This document shows, in pieces, positions 35,180 through 44,826 of a stretch of DNA of 64,000 nucleotides. The stretch comes from Kappaphycus alvarezii (taxonomy: Eukaryota > Rhodophyta > Florideophyceae > Gigartinales > Solieriaceae): positions 1,922,001 through 1,986,000 of the forward strand of contig NADL03000594.1 of assembly GCA_002205965.3 (NCBI GenBank), in the 5' to 3' direction. Both the position numbers and the translations under genes were made by a program. The notes under the pieces are model-generated. The model had not been told where the DNA came from and did not search any database. It was given only the letters and a program-made list of their open reading frames with translations. Within the stretch, counting starts at the first letter, position 1; the number at the start of each line of letters is the position of its first letter.

Positions 35180-35590
35180 GCGGGAGCCGGGAAGCGCGAG
35201 CCGTTGCCAATGCAGCAGAAAGCGGAAAGAAGAGGAACCTAGCCACGAAAGTGACTGTCATTTCTGGAGAGGTCCTGCTGGACGATCGAGGCTAGGATGG
35301 AATTTTGTGCCGCTAGCTTTTGACTCGTTAAGATCACCTTCTGAGACATCATCCAAGGTCATAGAGAAATAATCGGCAGTTGTCGTGTCTCGCAGCGAAT
35401 GCTTACTGGAGGAGTAAAGACTAGCTTGTTTCAGAATCTTAGCTACGTTATTTGGTTCACATGTGCGGCGTCTGTATCATGTCGTGCCCCGCAACACGCA
35501 GAATTCAGGTACCCGATTCAGAATCAAGTTTGTAGTGACTTTGCAGTGTTGCACATACATATAGCGTGATAAAAGAGTACAGAACGTGAG
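35180..35590 (+). pseudogene. 5'-truncated non-LTR element copy with 3' end
   Basis: Nucleotide-level match to the 407-bp insertion at 12478-12884. It begins AAGCGCGAGCCGTTGCCAAT (AAGCGCGAGCAGTTGCAAAC there), continues through GGATGGAATTTTGTGCCGCT, and ends at GTGATAAAAGAG. More diverged than the 12.5-kb copy and with several frame breaks, so it is older or less constrained. Confidence 0.7.
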
Positions 35591-35699
35591 CATTGACAGT
35601 GCCTCCCTTGCTAACATCCCCGTCAATCTTCAATCTCATCTAAATCGGGCACAGCAAGAGGCCAAGGCAAGGTTGTTTTAAGAAGATGACCTGTGGATG

Positions 35700-36600
35700 A
35701 GGGTGCCTCGTCCTAGCTGCCACGCCGAGGAAGCAACCAGTCATCGCATAGGCGGCCTGGCCTTCGTCACAGCGGGTGCCGCTTTCCTACTTGCGCATCC
35801 ACCACTGCGACGAAGGTGTCGTTGGAGCACTGGAGCATTATGCTGCGCAGGCACCTCGGTCTCCAAGTCTACACAGACTCGTTGCCCTTGAAATGCACCT
35901 CTGCCAGCAGGGTCTAGATGTCCATCGGTGATCATGCCGCAGACCGCTGCGTCTCAGAGTTTGGACGCATTCACCGCCACAAACTCTGTCCGTAACGTGT
36001 TCGCGTGGCACGTTTTCCGCTCCGCTGGCCTGGATTATGAGTTTGACTTTGAGCATCTCGTCCCTAGTATGGAGTTTAGGCCAGCCGACATCCTCTTCGT
36101 GCAACCCCCCGTGACCCCGAAGCTGGCCACCCGGACCGGCCCATCGCATGTGACGTCGCCTTGACGTCCCTTTTTAAGCAGTCCTCACTCACGAAAGCGA
36201 TGCAAGTCGCCGGCGGGGCTGCCGCCCTCACGCACTAACGCGAAGTCTTAGACCTACAACACAAGCTGTCAAGGCGCCTGGTGCCCCCCTCCCAGCCCTC
36301 CCGTGACCCGGGCTTCCGATTCCAGCCCCTGGTGTTTGGTTCGCTCGGTGCCCCTTCTCCGGAGACTGTTGTTCATCGAAGAGTTTGTACCCCGTTTTGC
36401 CAGGAAATGCCACACCTCGGACGGTACTATTCGCACGCTCATCTACCAGCGTATCAGTTGCGCCTTGCGGTCGTCGAGGGCTATGGCCGTCCTGTCGCGA
36501 GCCCCACTGCACGTGACCGATTTGGTCCATCCAGTTAGCTCTCAACTGAATAGTCGGCCAGTCGGTGGACACTCTTCATAAGGGGGGAAAATTGGGGTGT
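35700..36600 (+). pseudogene. non-LTR element copy with knuckle and endonuclease segment
   Basis: The plus strand covers the C-terminal third of the ORF. HYAAQAPRSPSLHRLVALEM and CQQGLDVHRDHAADR-like sequence give the degenerate knuckle, GRIHRHK the RHN block, and FEHLVPSMEFRPADILF the R-P-x-D endonuclease motif. IACDVALTSLFKQSS gives the downstream acidic motif, then FRFQPLVFGSLGAPS and LSRAPLHVTDLVHPV. The 3' part GGGGGGAAAATTGGGGTG at 36580-36597 resembles 31314-31330. Frame changes near 35900, 36050, 36150 and 36400 show that it is a relic. Confidence 0.7.
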
Positions 36601-36689
36601 TTTAATGATTGAAAAATAGGTTAGCCTATGTTCCAAAGCGCATCAAATAATTGGTACAAGTGGTCGGCATGGGAGAATCAAGAAACGGA

Positions 36690-37060
36690 ACTAATCTGGT
36701 TCAAAGTCGCTAGAAGGCTGACTCGAGGCCAGCCAGCAGGCAGGCCGCGTTGGACGTGGCAGCGGCCGCAGCGTGCCTTTGCATGAATATCCCGCGAACC
36801 TTCCCGTATGATTCCATGGCCCTGACTGCAACGCTTCTTGCCACCTCGGTTATGACGGCGTAAGCGTCTGGATGCCAACCGCCGAGAGTGGATATGCGCA
36901 CGGGGACGAGTCTGCCTCGAGAGGAAGTCGCAACGAAGGGTTGATACTTTCTGTGCTTCGCCGCTCGGGCTACGTTAAGGAGGTCAACGGGTTGAACGTG
37001 TTGACTCTCCTTTTCGATGGCGCGAGAGGATTGACAAAGATGATGTCGAAGAAGTCAAAT
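36690..37060 (-). pseudogene. C-terminal fragment of a second, related RT/endonuclease ORF
   Basis: Minus-strand frames give ISTLGGWHPDAYAVITEVAR and FMQRHAAAAATSNAACLLAG, preceded in another frame by YQPFVATSSRGR. The GGWxPDA...QR...NAxxLL layout is the usual C-terminus of restriction-like endonucleases in non-LTR elements of algae and oomycetes. It differs from the GSLGAPS-type copies to its left, so it represents another subfamily. Confidence 0.6.
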
Positions 37061-37193
37061 GTCGAAAACTCTTCATAATGACTCTGATCCTGCACTGGAG
37101 CCTCGTTAATCATGCCGTAAAGTTACTTCTATACTTTGATCGCAAGACGCAATTCGATCTCAACGGATCTCAACGTGAAAGATCGGTAATCCT

Positions 37194-37244
37194 TACTGTA
37201 AGACGGCGATACAGTATATCGCCGTTTTACAGTACAGTACTGTA
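37194..37244. promoter_or_regulatory. hairpin built on TACTGTA ends plus adjacent palindrome
   Basis: 37194-37211 and 37217-37234 pair over 18 bp with a single mismatch around a 5-base loop CAGTA: TACTGTAA-ACGGCGATA against TATCGCCGT-TTACAGTA. The right end merges with AGTACAGTACTGTACA (37231-37246). It lies about 400 bp upstream of the XDH start. It could be a cruciform, a MITE-like remnant or a protein-binding site. Confidence 0.55.
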
Positions 37245-37633
37245 CATATGCAACGTACAGTATTTCCAATCGAGAACAAGTCGTGACTAGATAGAAAGTG
37301 CAGCTAACCAGTCCTTTGTCCATGCTCGAGCAGCTCTCATCGCCCAATAGTAACTTTATCGCAAACACTCTCTTCACCTGGGAGTCAAATCTGCAACTAT
37401 TTGTCCCGAAAACTGACTGGCAAGAAGATAGTTCACACATTTCGGGATATTCTGAGTTAATAGTGCTTGTCAAGAAGATTCAAAGGGAAGCCCGGTAGAA
37501 AAATTCAGAGGGTTGAAAGAGTCGATTGCCAAGCCCAGTCGTCCTGTCGATTTAGCTCAGAAAACTATCAAATAAGGGCGACTTATCTAAACTTTTTAAG
37601 TTTTCCCGGCCTTAGTCCAGAAGATTCTATGGT

Positions 37634-40600
37634 ATGAGTATGAAAGTCTCCGATCACATCTTGTTCTACGTAAACGGTGAACGGAGGACAGTCGCCACGG
37701 ATGCTGCTTTATCTACTGTTCTAACTTACCTGAGAGTCAATGAACGGCTTATCGGAGCAAAGCTTGGATGCGGTGAAGGCGGTTGCGGCGCTTGCACAGT
37801 GCTGCTCTCCACTTTTGATCGTGCTTTAAATAGTCATTCACCGATCAGTTAATGCTTGCTTGGTACCTCTTGCATATGTCGATGGGGGTGCCATAACCAC
37901 AATCGAGGCTGTCGGGAATCGACAAGGCGGATTGGCTCCTGTACAGGAGGCTTTACTAAATAAGCATGGCAGCCAGTGTGGATTCTGTACTCCTGGCATT
38001 GTTATGAGCATGTTTGCACTTCTAAGGCAAGCAGCTGCAGAGGGAAAGCAGATTTCAGAGGAGGACGTGGAGACCAACTTCGACGGAAACTTGTGCAGAT
38101 GTACAGGCTATCGCCCGATATTGGATGCGTTCAAGGGGCTGGTTCGATCTGAGAATGAACAGAGTGAGACCAAATGCCTCATGGGCGACCAATGCTGTAA
38201 GGGAAATGGCGACATTGTGGGACCCGCTGAGGGCACCAACGGCATTGCTTTAGGGGCCGGCGAGAATGATGTCAATGTCGACCAGGGTGATTCCAATGCT
38301 CCCGTCGACCGCGAGTACATATTCCCGCCAGAGCTAATCACTTACATTCCAACCGAATTGAGCGTAGCTGGCGGCCGCTGGCTGCGGCCGGTCACGCTGG
38401 AAAGATTTGTTCAGCTGAATGTGGAGCACCCCAAAGCAAAAATTATTGCTGGCAACACTGAGCTCGGGGTGGAGGCAAGGTTTAAGGGACTCAAAGTTGA
38501 TACATTCTTGTGTGCCTCTCATATACCTGAACTTCTTGGTATTGAGGAGACTGCATACGGGCTTCGCATAGGGGCTTCGGTTACCTGGACACAACTCAAC
38601 AACTACATTGACGGCGCGGTTGCGAGATCTAAGTTGGCATCTAACGGCGACCCTGATACCTACAAATACGGGTCTTTGGAGGCCATCCAGGCACAGCTTC
38701 GATGGTTTGCTGGTAAGCAGATACGGAACGTCGCTACTGTGAGTGGCAACATCGTGACGGCATCCCCAATTTCTGATGTAAACCCAATATGGATTGCGGC
38801 TGGTGCCGATTTTATCTTACTCGATTGTCGAACGGGTAAGGAACGTCAAGTTCCGGCTCGGAATTTTTTCAAGGCGTATCGCTCTGTTGATATGTTGAGA
38901 TGAAATCTTTTTCTATGTCAACTTGCCCTGGAATAAGTCGCCTTACGACTTCACCCATGCTTTTAAGACATCAAGACGCCACGAGGATGACATTGCCATT
39001 GTTTCCGCTGGAGTACGCATACATTTGGAACAAGTGCCAACATGCAAGTCAAATAATGTCGATCGCAAAGATGCCAACATCAGTTTCGTATTACCCATAT
39101 TGCAGTTGCTTGTGGAGGGCTTGCTCCAAGGACAATTGGTCTGGATGCGGTCGAGAGAAGTCTCCACGGCAAGTATTCAACGAAGATACACTTCAGAAAG
39201 GCTTGTCTGCCATGTCGCAATCTGCGCGACTACCGAGCGACGTGCCTGGGGGCATGCCCGAGTTTCGTCAAAGCCTTGCTGTTAGCTTTCTTGTTCAAAG
39301 CCTTTGTGCTCACTGCGCAAAAAGTTGATAAGCATTGTATGCAATCCGGAATTTCTCAACTCCACTTTCTATGGCAGGACTTGGACTTGAAGCAAATCAG
39401 TCACACTTCACAGATTTTTGCAAGCATGAATTAAGTCGCGGTGTTCAGATCTCGTCCGACAGGAAGCCACAGTTTACCGGGGACTACACGGGCCGCTCAA
39501 TTAAGCATGTGTCAGCAGCCTTGCAGGTTAGCGGCGAAGCAAAATACCTCGATGATATTTCACCTTTTCACAATGAACTCCAAGCGGCCTCGTCATGAGC
39601 TCGGAGGCGCACGCCAAAATTGTGTCTGTTCAATACGAATGTGCCGCGCAAATGCCAGGGGTACATCGCATCGTTACAGTAAAAGATGTAAGAGGAGTTA
39701 ATGAATTTGGGGCCATAGTGGCGGATGAATTATGTTTCGCTGAAAATGAGGTTACAACAGTCGGTCAGGTCATCGCAGTTGTTCTTGCAGAAACTTTAAA
39801 GCAGGCTAAGAGTGCAGCAAAAAAGGTAATTGTGTCGTATGAAAGGCTGCCAGCAACTGTGACCATTGAGGATGCAATTAAGGTTGGATCATTCGCCCCG
39901 GACGTCCCTGAACATGTGATCAGGAAGGGAGATGCGAGTAGCGCAATAAGCAAGGCTAAGGATCATGGGAGGGTCGTTGAGGGCACAGTTCGAATTGGGG
40001 CTCAGGAGCATTGGTACTTAGAACCGCAGGGCACCATTGCTGTTCCAGAAGAAAATGGTGAAATGACAATTCTAGCTTCTACTCAAAATGCCGCGGAAAC
40101 ACAGCTTGTAGTCGCTGCGGTTCTAGGGGAGCCTATGCACAAGATACTTTGTAAGGTGAAACGCTTAGGTGGCGGCTTCGGGGGAAAGGAGACGCGATCT
40201 CTCTTTATATCAGCGGCAGTGGCGGTCGCAGCCCAGTGACTAGAAGACCTGCCCGTCTCATTCTAGACCGGGACGTGGATATGTTAACAACAGGGGCAAG
40301 GCATGCTTTTCTTGCAGAATATCGTGCAGCGTATGAGCCCAATGGCAGGATAGTCGCCCTTGATGCAAAGATCTACAATAACATGGGCAACAGCAGGGAT
40401 CTTAGCATATCGGTTCTGGACAGAGCTCTTTATCATGTAGTGAATTGCTACGATTTTTCCCACGTCAATGTTGTCGGTAGGTCATGCTTCACAAATACCG
40501 CAAGCAACACTGCATTTCGCGGTTTCGGAGGACCCCAAGGAATGATGATTGCCGAAAATGTAGTCGAAAACGTAGCATGGGCTACAGGGATGTCTCCTGA

Positions 40601-41816
40601 ATCCGTACGAGCAATAAACCTCTTTGGAAAAGAAGGCAACTCAGCTACAACTCATTTTGGAATGTCCTTCAATGCGGAACCATTGTTGAGGTGCTGGAGA
40701 GTGTTCTTGTGGATTCCGAATTCGAAAAGAGCGCCGACAGGAGGTTATTGAGTTTAACCAGAGGAACAAGTATAGGAAACGTGGCATTTCAGCGGTGCCG
40801 ACCATGTTTGGCGTGAGCTTTACGTTCAGAACGCTAAATCAAGCGGGCGCCCTTGTCCATATATTCCATGGGGATGGCTCTGTGCTTGTCTCACACGGTG
40901 GAGTGGAGATGGGACAGGGACTTCATACAAAGATGTGTCAAGTAGCCGCGACGGCATTGGGGATTCCAATCGAGAAGGTTTTCATCTCGGAAACTCCACA
41001 GATAAAGTCGCAAATGCTTCTCCTACTGCAGCGTCTATTCCTAGTGATATGTATGGGATGGCTGTTAAGAGAGAGCTTTGTGAGAAGCTGAACGCGAATC
41101 TGGAACCATTCAAAGTGGAGCTGGGAGCAAATGCTACATGGGAAAAAGTTGTCCATAACGCGTGGTTTAATCGCGTAAATTTATCTGCTTCGGGCTTTTA
41201 CAGAACCCCTGAACTTGATCAAATGGATCTCTCAGATCCTGCTTGCAAAGGTAACCCATACTACTATTACACTAACGGGGCGGCAGTTTCTGAAGTCGAA
41301 GTAGATCTTCTTACTGGAGAAAGTAAGATGCTGCGGACAGATATCGCAATGGACGTAGGGCGCCCATTGAATCCAGCCATCGATGTGGGGCAGATAGAGG
41401 GCGCATTTATACAAGGAGTTGGTTGGTGTACCCTGGAAGAAGTTGTAAGAGGTTCTTCAAGGACACACAAATGGCTAAAAACGGGGCAGACGCATACTTT
41501 AGGGCCGGGTACATACAAGCTTCCTGGTTTTGCCGACATACCGAAAGACTTTCGTGTTCGAGTGCTCAACTCTGAAAACGAGAAGGATACTATCTATTCA
41601 AGCAAGGCTATTGGAGAGCCACCTCTGTTTCTGGCAGCATCAGTTTTCTTCGCAATCAGGGGGGCTGTGGGAGCTTCCAGATTAGGTAACGGTTGGAAGG
41701 AGTGGTTCGAGCTTGATTCTCCGGCGACTGTTGAGAGAATCAAAATGACTGCCGGATGCAACCCATGCAATTCGGATCCCACTGACAAGAACTTTAGAGC
41801 TGAGTTGAGTCTCTGA
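37634..41816 (+). CDS. XDH: xanthine dehydrogenase/oxidase (molybdo-flavoenzyme), with about nine frame breaks
   Basis: XDH oxidises hypoxanthine and xanthine to urate in purine breakdown. In order: the plant-type [2Fe-2S] domain ([15 protein letters not shown]); [13 protein letters not shown] across a frame break; the second [2Fe-2S] domain ([31 protein letters not shown]); the FAD domain ([35 protein letters not shown]); and the molybdopterin domains. In the last, [40 protein letters not shown] and [12 protein letters not shown] are visible. [16 protein letters not shown] carries the catalytic Glu, and the Arg of TAFRGFGG is present. Frame changes fall near 37840, 38895, 39085, 39165, 39290-39420, 39590, 40220, 40690 and 41000. 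All key residues survive, so sequence error or very recent loss is more likely than old decay. The start at 37634 gives [16 protein letters not shown], the normal N-terminus. Confidence 0.85.
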
Positions 41817-41995
41817 CGGTGAACATGATGAAGCACATTACGAAAATCAAGTTTATATGAAAGCGGTGTATGTCCCCCATTCTTCACGACTACATTAACC
41901 TACAGTGCATGCAGAATGACTTGCTGTACAGTTGGTACAAACGCTGCGGTCAAACTCTTCGCTGATTCAGTCAGAAGTGTCAACTCATCGCTGCC
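41817..41995. other. convergent 3' interval between XDH and VID27
   Basis: About 180 bp lie between the XDH stop and the inferred VID27 stop near 41996. No other feature is visible. Confidence 0.4.
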
Positions 41996-44157
41996 TTATC
42001 TTCTTACCAGGCTGACATCATCCGGCATACACATGACAACGTCCCTCGTCCCCGAAAGCGAAATCATCTGCCACTATATTGTCGATGTACCGGTTGATTT
42101 GTATGCGTCAAGTCGACCGGTTTTAACGGCCCTGAAATTCCATGTGATGAGGAACGGACCGCTGCTAGTCACAATACTCCTTTCCAACGTTGATCTTCCG
42201 GTATTAAAGTGAGCTGTGAAATTAATCTCGCCCATTCTGTGCCGGACAATATCTTCTGGTTTGATAACCAGTTTCCGAGGAGTAGGCTTGTTTTTACCCA
42301 TCGATTTCATAAACCCGGAGTAGGTCTTCTCGCCCTTGACGACTGTGTTGATCACCAGCAAGTACTTGGCTGTGGTGGCGAGTATGTAGTTGCCATCTTC
42401 TGACACGTCAATGCCTATAATGCGATCGCCGAGGCCTGGTAGATGTGTCTTAGCGTTCTTGCCAATTTGGTCGTATAATCTAATATCACCGTTCTCCGAG
42501 GCGACTGCCAGTTGCCCATTTCCTGTCGTGGCCATACAGTCAAGTTTAGCACGCGTGCTCGCGCATACTTCTTGCTCTGAACGATGAATTCACTTGTCCT
42601 AGATCCATACGGAGAAGGCAATTCTTGTTTAGGCCTACAAACTCTTTTGTGCCAGTTAAGTTTGAGTACTTGGACACCTTGTGCACGTTCTCCACTGTGT
42701 TGTGTTTCATTACCGGGCCCGACCACGTATCGACAACCTCACCACGTTCCAAATCCATTCGCATGACCCTTGAGTTGTCATTGGCATCCAGGACGAGCAT
42801 CGAGGTGTCTCCCTCATGCAGAAAGATATTGGAAGGCGCGAATGACTTGCTTCTATCAGCAGGATCACGAAAAGGAACTGTAGTTGCCAAGGCGGCGCCG
42901 TCTGATCCCGTGCGGAATATCCCCATCTTGTTGCCACGCAGTACGAAAGTTCTGTCTGTATTCGCCGAGACGGCCAATTGAGCGTTCCGCATACCATCCT
43001 GTGTATCTCCAATGGATGCGCGATCGCTTTTTCGCTCCTCACGAATGGTCCTTTCTTCCTCTGCGTCATAGTCATAGTCATCGTCGATGTCCATGGGATC
43101 CACATCATCACGATCGATGTCTGCAATGTACTCACGGTCGTCATCTTTAAGCTTGAGGTCGTCCATGGATGCCTGATGATTGACCTCGTACAAGCAAAGA
43201 GAGTAATGCTCCCGGAATCGCTCGAACTCCTTTTGATTGTCAATCTTAAACGAGAGACAGATACATTTGTCCGGGTCAGGAATTTGCTGATCATCCGTGT
43301 TAGGCTCAGCATCGGGGTCCATATTAATGAGCCAAACGACAGAGGTAGTCTCAGTGTAAAACTTTCCAGTCATGGTATTGTCCAGCTCCGATTCCATAAT
43401 TCTTCGTCCATCCTTTTCTGCATAAACGCTCATGAGGAAAGCGCGACTGCTGTCATCCTTGACGGTGGCAACGTTGATGGTGATGATAGCGTTAGGCTCC
43501 ACGATACGAAACTTATCTTGGTCGGTTTCAAATTTGTACAAGCTGCCTGCGACGCGTATGAGCTCTCCAGCAGCGGCAAGCAAGTCGGAGGGTTTGACAG
43601 GTTCGGGGGGTCTTAGTAGAGCCTGAACTTCCTCAATATCACCCGGGCCTGGAGACTCGGAGTGGATGTTTTGGTATAAACACGGGCCAAAGTTGCTGTG
43701 AACTCTGACCTCTCGGATTCATCGTCAAAGTCAAAGTAAAACCTCTTGGCCGAGTCATCTGACCATCCCAAGCATTCATCAAAGGACTGAAAGGCTGAGT
43801 CTGCGGTGATGGAAAGGTAACTTGGTCGGGATATGCAGCTTCATCAGGGTCTGGTTCATCCGTCCGAAAAATGATGAGCTCGTATAGATTGGATGTGAAA
43901 GTTGGGCGTATGAAGGCGTTGCAAGTTGCGTACATGACATCCTGAGAAAGTACGGCTCCAGGCGCTGGATCAGTTAGCATAAGTGTTCCATTCGCAGAGA
44001 TTATCGGTGACTGGCTTGGGGAAGAGATTTCATTTTCACTCTTGATAGGATTGATGGGGCTGGATTGAGAGGGATAGGGTGAAGTCGAGTCAGGCTCCTC
44101 CGTGTCTGTTGGTGGGTTTGTCTGAGCTTGGGAATAGCCAAATAATCGACTGAGCAT
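41996..44157 (-). CDS. VID27: VID27 family protein, with several frame breaks
   Basis: VID27 is a conserved cytoplasmic protein named from yeast vacuolar import and degradation screens. The frame from 44157 (MLSRLFGYSQAQ) has a Ser/Pro-rich start and SNLYELIIFRTDE; FYFDFDDESERSEF follows in another frame. The central frame (42546-43583) has LLAAAGELIRVAGSLYKF, the Asp-rich linker YIADIDRDDVDPMDIDDDYD and VLDANDNSRVMRMDLERGEV. The C-terminal beta-propeller part (42074-42535) reads MATTGNGQLAVASENGDIRL and GLGDRIIGIDVSEDGNYIL, then DNIVADDFAFGDEG and DVVMCMPDDVSLV near 42000-42060. Frame changes lie near 43740, 43600, 42555, 42085 and 42045. The true stop is therefore near 41996, not 42074. Divergent from the coiled-coil gene. 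Confidence 0.85.
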
Positions 44158-44826
44158 AATGGATGCGAATGATAGCGGAAATACCGAAATGCGGAAATGG
44201 AAGTCAAGGGGAATGCCAGTGGATCAGATGAGATAGCTTGTCGGACTCGGACGTTTGTAGAGTGATGACACGAAAAATAGTCGCTGTGCAGGAACTGCGG
44301 AATCACTCTAGTCGCAGAGCCAACGGGTCTCCAAACAGTTTGAGCCCTGTTTTTGGAACAGTACAGTACTGTACAAAAGTGTACAGAAAATTCAGAAAGT
44401 TCTGTACAGTATCTGTATGTACAGTACTGTACTGTACATTCTGTACTTTACGAAAATTTCAAAACAACGTCGGCGCCTGGAGCATTGTAAAACCACACTC
44501 TCGTCGGGATCTGGACAGTAAGCAAATCTGCAACTAAAGTTGAAATGTCAAGGTGAATCCCCCTTTTTTCGAAAACGACATTTTCATTGGGCCGTTCAAA
44601 AAATCAAATCGTTTCCCCTGCCGACCTACCGGCTTTTCAAATTTCTAATTCTCCCGCGCCATTTCACCCGTTCCTTTTAGCCAACCCCAGATTTTTTCCC
44701 AACCTCTTCATCCTCACTCCATTCCTCTTTATCAGCCCCCCGCCCAACACACCCGCTCATTTCATTGTTCGTCCATGCATCAATCCCTGACTTTGATTGT
44801 TTCCCGCCTTTAAGTTATACCTTATT
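44158..44826. promoter_or_regulatory. divergent promoter interval with dense GTACAGTACTGTAC array
   Basis: This 669-bp interval separates VID27 (minus) and the coiled-coil gene (plus). 44359-44374 reads CAGTACAGTACTGTAC, and 44402-44446 has a second cluster including TGTACAGTACTGTACTGTAC. With intervening TGTACAG half-sites, the motif occupies much of 44358-44446. The rest (44600-44760) is a pyrimidine-rich leader on the plus strand. Confidence 0.6.

Noticed and set aside
42978..43616. 212-codon plus-strand frame, hydrophobic
   Set aside because: Antisense of the conserved VID27 central region; no independent evidence.
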